64,000 nucleotides of DNA from NCBI RefSeq assembly GCF_000152805.1, contig NZ_CH902578.1:3583906-3647905 (forward strand), written 5' to 3'. The notes below the pieces were generated by a model, which was given only the letters and a program-made list of their open reading frames with translations, was not told where the DNA came from and did no database searches. The DNA comes from Maritimibacter alkaliphilus HTCC2654 (GTDB lineage Bacteria > Pseudomonadota > Alphaproteobacteria > Rhodobacterales > Rhodobacteraceae). Position 1 is the first letter of the stretch. The number at the start of each line of letters is the position of its first letter. Below are positions 17,622 through 25,526 of this stretch, one piece after another. Both the position numbers and the translations under genes were made by a program.

Positions 17622-18524
17622 ATGAGCGAATGGATTCGCGGTCTCGAAGGCACCGAGGCCGGACATACGGCGGCCCTCGCGCTCGCGATACTCGCGGCCC
17701 TGCTTCACGCCCTTTTCGGTGCGCTCCAGAAGGGGCGGCATGATCCGTGGCTGTCGCGCGGGGCGATTGATGCGTCCTACGGCCTGATGGCCGCGCCGTT
17801 CGCGCTTTTCGTGGTGCCGTGGCCCGATCCCTCGCTGATCCCGCTTTTCGCGCTGATCATGGTGATCCACATCCTCTACAAGATCGCGCAGGGCGTGACC
17901 TATACGCTGGGCAGCTACACCGTGGTCTATCCGGTCGTGCGTGGCACCGGCCCGCTTTTCACCGTGATCGGGGCGGGTATCCTGTTCGGCGAGCATTTCA
18001 CGGCAATACAGTGGCTGGGCGTCGCGCTGCTCGTCTCGGCGATCTATGGCCTTGCGCTATACAACCTGAAGCACTGGCAGGTGGGGCGCGACAAGCTCAA
18101 GCCCGCGCTGGCCATGGCGGTGGTCACCGGGTTGTTCGTGGCGCTTTATACGACCGTCGACGCCTATGGAATCCGCGCCACCCCCGATCCGTTCACCTTT
18201 CTGGCGTGGTTCTTCATGCTCGACGGCATCACCTTCGCCGTCGTCGCCGCGATCCGCTATGCGCGCATGTCCGACCGCCCCGCGCCCGGCCCTCTCGCGC
18301 TGCGGGGGCTGACCGGCGGGGTGGTCGCCTATTTCTCGTTCGGGTCCATCATGCTCGCCACCCGGCTCGACGATGTGGGCGAGGCGGCGGTGCTGCGCGA
18401 AACATCGACCGTTTTCGCGGCCCTGATCGGCTGGCTGGTCTTGAAAGAGAGCACGGGGCCACGACGGGTCACACTCATGGGTTTGATCGCGCTGGGGGCT
18501 GTAATCGTCGAAATGGGGGGTTAA
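17622..18524 (+). CDS. EamA/DMT-superfamily transporter
   Basis: 300 residues with ten predicted membrane helices in two EamA repeats. The first repeat ends near LKHWQVGRDKLKPAL and the second begins at MAVVTGLFVALYTTVDAYGI. The C-terminal VLRETSTVFAALIGWLVLKE is a hallmark of the drug/metabolite transporter superfamily. The substrate cannot be inferred. It lies 42 bp upstream of yciB, and in related genomes a DMT gene commonly sits between ftsY and yciB, so this pairing is likely ancestral. Confidence 0.88.
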   Translation: MSEWIRGLEGTEAGHTAALALAILAALLHALFGALQKGRHDPWLSRGAIDASYGLMAAPFALFVVPWPDPSLIPLFALIMVIHILYKIAQGVTYTLGSYTVVYPVVRGTGPLFTVIGAGILFGEHFTAIQWLGVALLVSAIYGLALYNLKHWQVGRDKLKPALAMAVVTGLFVALYTTVDAYGIRATPDPFTFLAWFFMLDGITFAVVAAIRYARMSDRPAPGPLALRGLTGGVVAYFSFGSIMLATRLDDVGEAAVLRETSTVFAALIGWLVLKESTGPRRVTLMGLIALGAVIVEMGG

Positions 18525-18566
18525 ATAGGCGGTGATCCATCCGAGGCACGAGGGCGCGAACCAACC

Positions 18567-19208
18567 ATGGCCGACACGACCGACACCAACACCCAGGACA
18601 CGGCTGAGAAAAAGGTGAACCCCTGGCTCAGGGCCGCGCTCGAATACGGGCCGATCATCGCGTTCTTCGTGGGCTACATGCTCGTGCGCGACATGAGCTT
18701 CACCGTGGGCGGGCGCGAATATCAGGGCTTCCTCGCCGTCACCGCCGGGTTCATCCCGTTGCAGGCGATCTGCACCTTCCTGCTGTGGCGCGTGACCGGC
18801 AAGATCTCGGCCATCCAGATCGCGACCGTGGTGCTGGTCGCGGTGATGGGCGGTATCTCGATCTGGCTCAACGACGAGCGGTTCATCAAGATGAAGCCGA
18901 CGATCCTGTATGTCTTTTTCTTCCTCATCCTGATGTTCGGCATCCTGCGCGGGCAGAGCTACATCAAGATGATAATGGATCACACGGTCCCGATGAGCGA
19001 CGAGGGCTGGATGATTATCACCAAGCGCCTCGCCATGTTCTTCGCGGTGCTCGCGGTGTTGAACGAGGTGGTGTGGCGCACGATGTCGACCGATATGTGG
19101 GTCAACTTCAAGACCTTTGGCCTGCCGCTCGCGATCTTCGTTTTCTTCATGACCCAGTCCGGCGTGTTCCAGAAATACGGCACGGACGAGGATAAGGCGG
19201 ACGCCTGA
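18567..19208 (+). CDS. yciB: YciB/IspZ family inner-membrane protein
   Basis: 213 residues with five or six membrane helices. The N-terminal PWLRAALEYGPIIAFFVGYM and the C-terminal region with WRTMSTDMWVNFKTFG are characteristic of YciB (intracellular septation protein IspZ in Shigella). In E. coli YciB affects envelope synthesis and septation together with the cell division apparatus. The first 18 residues are a polar extension rich in Thr and Asp. It is the last gene of the plus-strand block that starts with ftsY. Confidence 0.92.
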   Translation: MADTTDTNTQDTAEKKVNPWLRAALEYGPIIAFFVGYMLVRDMSFTVGGREYQGFLAVTAGFIPLQAICTFLLWRVTGKISAIQIATVVLVAVMGGISIWLNDERFIKMKPTILYVFFFLILMFGILRGQSYIKMIMDHTVPMSDEGWMIITKRLAMFFAVLAVLNEVVWRTMSTDMWVNFKTFGLPLAIFVFFMTQSGVFQKYGTDEDKADA

Positions 19209-19225
19209 GCGGGCGTTGAAGCGGG

Positions 19226-20353
19226 CTAACCGCCTGACGTTTCTTTCAAACGCAAAAGCGCCTTGATGCGTGCGGCGAAGCTGCGCTCCGAGCGTTCGCG
19301 CTCAAGCGGTTCCGGCGCCAGTTGGGCGAGGTAGAGCGCGGCCAGTTTGCGGCCCGGACCTGCCCCTTGGGGCAGGGTCAGACCGGCCTTTGCGACCAAT
19401 CCGTCCAATCGCACAACCGTTTCAGGGGCAAGCTCTCGCATGACGGGGTCGAGGGGCGCGGCGGTCATGTCGGGCCGGAACGGCGCAACGTCGGGTCGAT
19501 AGTCGATACCCGTGTTGGTCGCGAGCCAGTCGAGTTCCGCGTCCAGCCTGTCCGGGTCGATGCAGGCCACGGGCGCCGCGAAACGCGGGCCGTCGATGTT
19601 CTGTTTCAACAGGCGCAGGAACCCTTTGCGCGCCTCGGCAAGGCGCGGACGGCCGGTCGAGACGGGCATGGCATCGTTGAAGATCCACAAAAGCCGTGTC
19701 ACCTCGGCATTGAGGCTTTCGTTCCGCCGTTTTTCTTTGAAAGCATCGGGCGCGACGCGGCAATGCGCGGCGAAGTCCTGCACGGGAGAGCCACCCGCCA
19801 GCGCCTCGGGTCGAAAGTCGCGCAAGGTGATCCGCTCGCGCGGCAGGCGGTCGAGCCATGGCTCCAGCCGTTTTCGATACTGGAACGGGTCGAAGTCGCG
19901 GGGCAGGCGGTCGAAGAGCTTCAGCCGTTGTTGCAGCGCCGATCCGAAAAGCCCGATGGGTTCGCGCACATAGGCAAAGACCTCCAGCCTGCGCCCCGAC
20001 GCCTCGATCCGGTCCGCGAGCGCGTGGAGTTTGTCGGGCGGCGCGTTCGATATGACCTCGGCGGACAGAACCAGCGTGGGTGTGCGTCGTGCGAGTTCCG
20101 TGTCGAATGCCGCATCCCAGCGGGCGCGCCGTGCCTCGACCTGCGTGGGCGAATGCCCCCGGTTCAGGTGCTGGCGCATCCGGGCGGGGTCGTCGGACAG
20201 GAGCGTCGCGAGCGGCAGGTTGTGAAACAGGGTCTCACCGAACCGCACCACCCGCACCTCGCCCGTGTCCACGCCCGACAGCGACGCCTGTATCGACGAC
20301 GAGCCGGTCTTGGGCAGGCCGATGTGCAGGATGACGCGTTTCAGGGGCGTCAC
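19226..20353 (-). CDS. Sulfotransferase-like protein
   Basis: 375 residues. The N-terminal VILHIGLPKTGSSSIQASL is the 5'-phosphosulfate (PAPS) binding loop of the sulfotransferase fold. A second motif, VFAYVREPIGLFGSALQQRL near residue 130, fits the 3'-phosphate binding strand-helix. The remaining sequence is divergent and the acceptor is unknown; family members in roseobacters are often linked to surface polysaccharides, but no such genes are nearby. The start overlaps the stop of the GST gene by four bases, so translation is probably coupled. Confidence 0.7.
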   Translation of the reverse strand: MTPLKRVILHIGLPKTGSSSIQASLSGVDTGEVRVVRFGETLFHNLPLATLLSDDPARMRQHLNRGHSPTQVEARRARWDAAFDTELARRTPTLVLSAEVISNAPPDKLHALADRIEASGRRLEVFAYVREPIGLFGSALQQRLKLFDRLPRDFDPFQYRKRLEPWLDRLPRERITLRDFRPEALAGGSPVQDFAAHCRVAPDAFKEKRRNESLNAEVTRLLWIFNDAMPVSTGRPRLAEARKGFLRLLKQNIDGPRFAAPVACIDPDRLDAELDWLATNTGIDYRPDVAPFRPDMTAAPLDPVMRELAPETVVRLDGLVAKAGLTLPQGAGPGRKLAALYLAQLAPEPLERERSERSFAARIKALLRLKETSGG

Positions 20354-21051
20354 CGTTTGAACAACACCTTCTGCGCGTCCTTGTCGTCTTGCAGTTTCGA
20401 CCGTTTCTCGGCGCCCACGGCCATTCCTGCCTTGACCGCCTCACGCGCGCCCACCGTGTCCAGCCAGCGGGCGAGGTTGGGTTTGTCGTCCAGCGTCTGC
20501 TCCTGACGCTCCCACAGAGACGCCCAGCCATAACAGGCCATGTCGGCGATGGAGTAGAAGTCGCCGCCCAGATACTCGGCTTCGGCCAGCCGCCGGTCCA
20601 TCACGCCATAGAGCCGCCCGGTTTCGGCCCGGTAGCGATCCTTGGCGTAGGGCAGGTCGTTGGGCGGGTCCATCGCGGGGGCGTAGGTCAGGAAATGGTG
20701 CGCTTGTCCCGCCATCGGGCCAAGGCCGCCCATCTGCCACATGAGCCACTGGTCCACGGCGATGCGGTCGCGCTCGGTCGGGCCGCAGAACTGGCCGGTC
20801 TTGCGGGCGAGGTATTGCAGGATCGCGCCGCTTTCGAAAATCGAAACGGGCGCGCCGTCCGGCCCGTCCGGGTCCACGATGGCGGGCATCCGGTTGTTGG
20901 GCGCGATTTTCAGAAAGTCCGGTTCGAACTGCTCGCCCTTGCCGATGTTCACGTAGTGCACGTCGTAGGGCAGGCCCATTTCTTCGAGCGCGATGGTGAT
21001 CTTCCAGCCGTTCGGGGTGGGCCAGTAGTGGAGTTCGATGGGTTGTGTCAT
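20350..21051 (-). CDS. Glutathione S-transferase, nu-class (YghU/YfcG-like)
   Basis: 233 residues. The thioredoxin-fold N-domain has TPNGWKITIALEE, where the Asn replaces the catalytic Tyr/Ser/Cys of other classes, and NNRMPAIVD with the cis-Pro. It then has FESGAILQYLA for the glutathione carboxylates. These match the nu-class enzymes YghU and YfcG of E. coli, which work as disulfide-bond reductases using two glutathiones. The ATG at 21051 begins the conserved sequence; the frame stays open upstream through the hydrolase gene but is not coding there. It is coupled to the sulfotransferase-like gene. Confidence 0.9.
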   Translation of the reverse strand: MTQPIELHYWPTPNGWKITIALEEMGLPYDVHYVNIGKGEQFEPDFLKIAPNNRMPAIVDPDGPDGAPVSIFESGAILQYLARKTGQFCGPTERDRIAVDQWLMWQMGGLGPMAGQAHHFLTYAPAMDPPNDLPYAKDRYRAETGRLYGVMDRRLAEAEYLGGDFYSIADMACYGWASLWERQEQTLDDKPNLARWLDTVGAREAVKAGMAVGAEKRSKLQDDKDAQKVLFKR

Positions 21052-21071
21052 GTGAGCCTCCTTGTCGGGGG

Positions 21072-21926
21072 TCAGGATGACGTATTCCAAGCGAAGGGCA
21101 AGAGGTGGGCGCGGGAGTGGGTCGGTTCGCCAAGCCATGCAAACGGCAGGTCGCCGCGGATCACGGCGGCGTAGAGCGGGAACAGGCCGGGGCGCAGGTA
21201 AAGGCTCCAATGGCAGATTTTTCGTGAGGGCGCGCCGATGCGGTAGCCAAAACGGGCGAGCCGCGCGCGCGTCGCAGGGGTGTCCACGGGCAGGTCGGTC
21301 CAGCCTGCAAGGCCGGGAAGCCCCGCACCCAGAGCGCGACCGCGAAAACCCATGACGGCCTCCAGCATCAGGTCGAAGACCGCGTTCTCGCCGCTCGTGA
21401 CGTTCAGCACATCCGCCAGCCGCCCTGCGGGCGATGCCATCGCGGCCCGCGCGCGCGACCGCAGCTCGGCCCCCGCGATCAGCACCAGCCGCCCGATCCG
21501 ACCGGCCGGGGCATGGGCGGTGGCCGACAGCGCGACGCGGGCGCCGAGCGAATGGCCGAGCATGTGAACGGAGCGGTCGAGCGTGGCGATCAGCCCGGCG
21601 AGCGCGCGTCCAGCGTCGCCCGCGTTGCGATAGGCCTGCCAGATCGACCCGATGGCGTTCCAGCCGAACGCGATGACCAGCCCTTCGGCCCGGCCCCCGA
21701 TGCCCAGATGCCGGGGCCACGAGATGACCTTCCAGTTCCGGCGCGGGGCCCGTTCGGCGAGGATCGTCCGATGCGGGCAATGCCCCTCGGTGCCGGGGGC
21801 GTATTTGTAGCCGTGGATCAGGATCACGATCGGGGCGTTCGGTGGCAGATCGGCCAGCGCCCGGGACAGCGCGGCGCGGTCGAACTCCAGCCCGTTCTGC
21901 CCGGCGTTGACGATGACCTGCACCAT
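21072..21926 (-). CDS. Alpha/beta hydrolase
   Basis: 284 residues. The nucleophile elbow is GHSLGARVALS, with Ser near residue 125, and an oxyanion-hole strand IVILIHGYKYAPG lies near residue 35. The core looks complete to the C-terminus. The family covers many hydrolases and the substrate cannot be told. Alternative in-frame starts exist at 21986 and 22022; the one at 21926 begins the first conserved strand (VQVIVNAG). It ends 20 bp before the GST start and probably belongs to the same minus-strand unit. Confidence 0.75.
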   Translation of the reverse strand: MVQVIVNAGQNGLEFDRAALSRALADLPPNAPIVILIHGYKYAPGTEGHCPHRTILAERAPRRNWKVISWPRHLGIGGRAEGLVIAFGWNAIGSIWQAYRNAGDAGRALAGLIATLDRSVHMLGHSLGARVALSATAHAPAGRIGRLVLIAGAELRSRARAAMASPAGRLADVLNVTSGENAVFDLMLEAVMGFRGRALGAGLPGLAGWTDLPVDTPATRARLARFGYRIGAPSRKICHWSLYLRPGLFPLYAAVIRGDLPFAWLGEPTHSRAHLLPFAWNTSS

Positions 21927-22023
21927 GGACCCATGCCCGGTTGCCTCATTCCGACCCAGAATGCTGCACCTCCGTAAAGGCCCCATGACCCGCGCGTAAC
22001 GGTGCTGTAAAACATCGGCCACC

Positions 22024-22052
22024 TTGACCTGACGCGGGTCTGGGGCTATCGC
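22024..22052 (+). promoter_or_regulatory. Candidate promoter of the metZ riboswitch transcript
   Basis: TTGACC, a 17-base spacer, then TATCGC. It ends just before the SAM-II aptamer begins, as expected if the riboswitch lies at the very 5' end of the transcript. Confidence 0.45.
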
Positions 22053-22055
22053 GAT

Positions 22056-22120
22056 TGCCGTGGCGATTTGTCTTCCGGATTGCGGGCCACGTTAATCACT
22101 CCGCTAAAGAGGTCTGGGAC
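22056..22120 (+). promoter_or_regulatory. SAM-II riboswitch (metA/metZ type)
   Basis: The sequence contains the conserved core of the alphaproteobacterial SAM-II aptamer: CGGATTGC and GGCCACGTTAA (22076-22094), a short spacer, then CGCTAAAGAGG (22102-22112). The segment GGCGATTT upstream fits the 5' part of the pseudoknot helix. SAM-II RNAs bind S-adenosylmethionine and shut off methionine biosynthesis genes, most often metA, metX or metZ, which fits the metZ gene 51 bp downstream. The exact ends are approximate. A stable terminator follows within ten bases, which points to transcriptional control here. Confidence 0.9.
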
Positions 22121-22124
22121 GATG

Positions 22125-22156
22125 AACGCCCCCGGCTTTCCGGTTGGGCGTTTTTT
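22125..22156 (+). terminator. Intrinsic terminator of the SAM-II expression platform
   Basis: AACGCCC pairs with GGGCGTT, and inside them CCGG pairs with CCGG around the loop CTTT, with TT bulged. A run of six T at 22151-22156 follows. It lies between the SAM-II aptamer and the metZ ribosome-binding site (GGAGAGG), so it most likely stops transcription when SAM is bound. Confidence 0.8.
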
Positions 22157-22170
22157 GTTGGAGAGGCGAC

Positions 22171-23349
22171 ATGGACAAGTATTCGAAACGCACCCGCGCC
22201 GTGCACGGCGGCATCCGGCGCAGTCAGTATGGCGAGTTGTCCGAGGCCATGTTCATGACGCAGGCCTTTTCCTATCCCTCCGCCGAAGCCGCCGAGGCGC
22301 GGTTCGTCGAGGCAGGCGATGACGAATTCATCTATGCCCGCTACGGCAACCCGACCAACCGCATGTTCGAAGACCGCCTCGCCCAGATCGAAGGGACCGA
22401 GGATGCCTTCGCCTGCACCTCGGGCATGGCGGCCGTGAACGGCGCGCTGATGGCACTGACCAAGGCGGGCGACCACGTGGTATCGAGCCGCGCCTTGTTC
22501 GGGTCATGCCTATACGTGATCGAAGAGGTGCTGGGGCGGTTCGGGGTGGAAATCACGCTGGTCGACGGCACCGACAACGCGGCGTGGGAGGCGGCGATCC
22601 GCCCGGACACGCGGCTGGTGTTCCTTGAATCGATCTCGAACCCGACGTTGGAGGTCATCGACCTGAAACACGTGATCGACGTGGCGCACAGGAACGACGC
22701 GCTCGTCATCGTGGACAACGCGATGATTACGCCGGTCTTTTCCTATGCGGCGGATCTGGGCGCGGACCTGATCGTCTATTCCACGACCAAGCACGTGGAC
22801 GGGCAGGGCCGGATGCTCGGCGGTGCGATCTGCGGCTCGAAAGAGCTGATCCGTGGCCCGATCGAAACCTACATGAAGCACACCGGGGGGGCGATCAATC
22901 CGTTCGCGGCTTGGACGCACCTCAAGGCGCTCGAAACCATCGACCTGCGCGTGCGCGCACAGTCCGACACGGCTTTGTTCATCGCGAACGCGCTGGCCGA
23001 CCATCCGAAAATCAGCCGGATGAGCTATCCGTTGCACCCGTCGCATCCGCAATACGACATCGCCAAGGCTCAGGCGCCGTCGGGCGGCACGGTGCTGGCG
23101 TTCGAGGTGAAGGGGGGCAAGGACGGGGCGTTCAGGTTCCAGAACGCCTTGGAATTCATCATCATTTCCAACAACTTCGCGGATGCCAAGTCGATCGCCA
23201 CGCACCCGGCGACGACCACGCACCAGCGGCTGCCGCAGGACCAGAAGGATGCGCTGGGCATCACCGACGGGCTGATCCGGTTTTCCTGCGGGCTGGAAGA
23301 CCCCAAGGACATCCTGTCGGATATCGAACAAGCCCTGTCGGTGATCTGA
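22171..23349 (+). CDS. metZ: O-succinylhomoserine sulfhydrylase
   Basis: 392 residues of the Cys/Met-metabolism PLP family. The PLP lysine is in YSTTKHVDGQGRMLGG near residue 208, and the phosphate-binding segment is CTSGMAAVNGAL. The QGRMLGG stretch and the PFAAWTHLKALETIDLR segment are typical of MetZ, which makes homocysteine directly from O-succinylhomoserine and sulfide. Cystathionine gamma-synthase is the main alternative. The ATG at 22171 follows GGAGAGG; the nine upstream in-frame codons overlap the terminator and are not coding. Control by SAM through the riboswitch fits the role in methionine synthesis. Confidence 0.93.
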   Translation: MDKYSKRTRAVHGGIRRSQYGELSEAMFMTQAFSYPSAEAAEARFVEAGDDEFIYARYGNPTNRMFEDRLAQIEGTEDAFACTSGMAAVNGALMALTKAGDHVVSSRALFGSCLYVIEEVLGRFGVEITLVDGTDNAAWEAAIRPDTRLVFLESISNPTLEVIDLKHVIDVAHRNDALVIVDNAMITPVFSYAADLGADLIVYSTTKHVDGQGRMLGGAICGSKELIRGPIETYMKHTGGAINPFAAWTHLKALETIDLRVRAQSDTALFIANALADHPKISRMSYPLHPSHPQYDIAKAQAPSGGTVLAFEVKGGKDGAFRFQNALEFIIISNNFADAKSIATHPATTTHQRLPQDQKDALGITDGLIRFSCGLEDPKDILSDIEQALSVI

Positions 23350-23385
23350 CGCGACACGGCAGACGTAAGCTGGTAAATCCCTGAA

Positions 23386-23408
23386 GCGGACCCCACATAT
23401 GGGGCCGC
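23386..23408. other. Stem-loop between metZ and folE2
   Basis: GCGG, a bulged A, CCCC, the loop ACATAT, then GGGG and CCGC. There is no U-tract, so it is not a typical intrinsic terminator. It lies 22 bases before the folE2 start and could be an operator or an mRNA hairpin. Confidence 0.4.
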
Positions 23409-23430
23409 GGACAGTCCGGGAGGGCCTGCC

Positions 23431-24534
23431 ATGAACCATATTCCGTCCAAGGTGCTTGCCGCGCCGGAACTCGACGATGCCAAGGCTGCGCTGGAGACGT
23501 TGCGCGACTGGGCGCGCGGGGCGACACCGGAAGAGGTGGCCGCACTGGACCCCGCGATTTCGCGGCTTCTGCCCGGTGGCGAGGTGTCGAACTATCCGGC
23601 GCTGTCGCGCACCTACGATCCAGACTTCGAGGCGGATGCGGATTACAAGGCGACGCTCCCCGATCTTCAGAACGGCCCCGCCTCGCTTATCCAAGGCGAG
23701 CGGCAGGACATTCAGCATGTCGGGATTTCGAACTTCCGCCTGCCGCTGCGCTACCGCACCCGCGACAACGGCGATCTTCAGCTCGAAACTTCGGTCACCG
23801 GCACGGTGAGCCTCGAGGCCGAGAAGAAGGGCATCAACATGAGCCGCATCATGCGCTCGTTCTATGCCCATGCCGAAAAGACGTTCTCGTTCGAAGTGAT
23901 CGAAGCCGCGCTCGACGATTACAAGACCGATCTGGAAAGCCTCGACGCGCGGATCGAAATGTCGTTTTCCTTCCCGATGAAGGTGAAAAGCCTGCGGTCG
24001 GGGCTGGAAGGCTATCAGTATTACAACATCGCGCTTGAACTGGTCGAAACCAAGGGCGTGCGCCGCCACTTCATGCACCTCGACTATGTCTATTCGTCGA
24101 CCTGCCCCTGCTCGCTGGAACTGAGCGAGCACGCGCGCCAGACGCGCGGCCAGCTTGCCACGCCGCATTCGCAGCGTTCGGTCGCGCGGGTGTCGGTCGA
24201 GGTCGCGCCGGGCCAGTGCTGCCTGTGGTTCGAAGACTTGATCGAGCTGTGCCGCGCCGCCGTGCCGACCGAAACGCAGGTGATGGTGAAACGCGAAGAC
24301 GAACAGGCGTTCGCGGAACTGAACGCCGCCAACCCGATCTTCGTGGAGGACGCCGCGCGGCTCTTCACCGAACAGCTCAAGGCAGATGACCGGATCGGGG
24401 ATTTCCGCGTGGTCGCAAGCCATCAGGAAAGCCTGCACAGCCACGATGCCGTGTCGATCCTGACCGAGGGCGAGACGTTCCGCGCCCAATCGCTCGACCC
24501 GCGCCTCTTCTCAACCCTGATCCATCAGGGCTAA
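23431..24534 (+). CDS. folE2: GTP cyclohydrolase FolE2 (type IB)
   Basis: 367 residues, the full length of FolE2, which converts GTP to 7,8-dihydroneopterin triphosphate, the first step of folate synthesis. Unlike FolE it works with several metals and is used when zinc is scarce. The conserved SSTCPCSLELSEHAR and GQLATPHSQRS segments carry the metal-ligating Cys and the catalytic residues. A ribosome-binding site GGGAGG precedes the ATG. Together with folB and folP at 41-42.7 kb this gives part of the pathway. I see no obvious Zur site upstream. The oxidoreductase gene follows after 24 bp and may be cotranscribed. Confidence 0.95.
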   Translation: MNHIPSKVLAAPELDDAKAALETLRDWARGATPEEVAALDPAISRLLPGGEVSNYPALSRTYDPDFEADADYKATLPDLQNGPASLIQGERQDIQHVGISNFRLPLRYRTRDNGDLQLETSVTGTVSLEAEKKGINMSRIMRSFYAHAEKTFSFEVIEAALDDYKTDLESLDARIEMSFSFPMKVKSLRSGLEGYQYYNIALELVETKGVRRHFMHLDYVYSSTCPCSLELSEHARQTRGQLATPHSQRSVARVSVEVAPGQCCLWFEDLIELCRAAVPTETQVMVKREDEQAFAELNAANPIFVEDAARLFTEQLKADDRIGDFRVVASHQESLHSHDAVSILTEGETFRAQSLDPRLFSTLIHQG

Positions 24535-24558
24535 GGTCTGTCCCGGGGGAACCGGGAC

Positions 24559-25524
24559 ATGAAAGCAGCATTCGCGCCGAAATACGGACCACCGGACGTG
24601 GTGGAGATCCGGGACATGCCACGCCCTGTCGCGGGGGCGGGCGAGGTTCTGGTGGAAATCCACGCGACCACCGTGACGCGGACCGACCGCGAAACCCTTC
24701 GCGGCCACCCGTGGTTCGCGCGTCTGGTCACCGGGCTGACCGGCCCGAAACACCCGGTGCTCGGCATTGATTTCGCCGGCGTCGTCGTCGAGGTCGGCCC
24801 CGGCACCAGCCGTTTCTCCATCGGCGACCGCGTCTTCGGCCTCTCGCCATCGCGGTATGGATGCCACGCCGAATGGGTCGCCGTGTCCGAAGACGGCGCG
24901 ATTGGCCATATTCCCGAGACGCTCGCGTTTCACGAGGCGGTGGTGGGGGAGGGCGCGTGGTACGCGCACAGCAACCTCGAAGCCTTCGGGCTCGCCTCCG
25001 GGCAGGACGTCATGATCTACGGCGCGTCAGGGGCCATCGGCACGGCAGCGGTCCAACTCGCCAAGGCGCGCGGTGCGCATGTGACGGCGGTGGTCGGCAC
25101 GCGCCACACGGACCTTGCGGCCGCGCTCGGGGCCGATCTGGTCGTGAATTACATGACCGAGGATTTCACGGCCCGGCCCGAACGCTACGACCTTGTCTTC
25201 GACGCGGTGGGCAAGACGACCTATCCCGCCTGTCGCAAGCTGCTGAAACCCCAAGGCGCATATTACGCCTCCGACCTCGGCCCCTGGGGGCAGACCGTCT
25301 GGCTGTCGCTCTGGTCCGCCATCACACGCTCGCGCCGCGTGGTCATCGGGATGCCGCGCGACCCGCGCGAGGTCATCGGGTTTCTGGGCGACATGCTGGC
25401 GGACGGACGGTATCGCGCGGTCATCGACAGTCACTATGACCTCGACGACATTTCGGCGGCCTACGCCCATGTCGCCACCGAGCAGAAGACAGGGATCGTG
25501 GTCATAGACGTGAAGCCGCGCTGA
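24559..25524 (+). CDS. MDR-superfamily oxidoreductase (quinone reductase-like)
   Basis: 321 residues. The GroES-like N-domain has GPKHPVLGIDFAGVVVEVG and the Rossmann domain has IYGASGAIGTAAVQLAKARG for NADPH. The zinc ligands of alcohol dehydrogenases are missing (the usual GHE and the four-Cys lobe are absent), so this is a zinc-free reductase of the quinone oxidoreductase or enoyl reductase type. The substrate is not known. It lies 24 bp after folE2 and is convergent with the interrupted FMN-enzyme gene, the stops being only two bases apart. Confidence 0.85.
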   Translation: MKAAFAPKYGPPDVVEIRDMPRPVAGAGEVLVEIHATTVTRTDRETLRGHPWFARLVTGLTGPKHPVLGIDFAGVVVEVGPGTSRFSIGDRVFGLSPSRYGCHAEWVAVSEDGAIGHIPETLAFHEAVVGEGAWYAHSNLEAFGLASGQDVMIYGASGAIGTAAVQLAKARGAHVTAVVGTRHTDLAAALGADLVVNYMTEDFTARPERYDLVFDAVGKTTYPACRKLLKPQGAYYASDLGPWGQTVWLSLWSAITRSRRVVIGMPRDPREVIGFLGDMLADGRYRAVIDSHYDLDDISAAYAHVATEQKTGIVVIDVKPR

Positions 25525-25526
25525 CC

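Noticed and set aside
23386-23408. Intrinsic terminator between metZ and folE2
   Set aside because: The hairpin has no U-tract after it, so it was recorded only as a stem-loop.
22510-24489. Minus-strand open frame of 659 codons
   Set aside because: Antisense of metZ and folE2; composition typical of a shadow frame.
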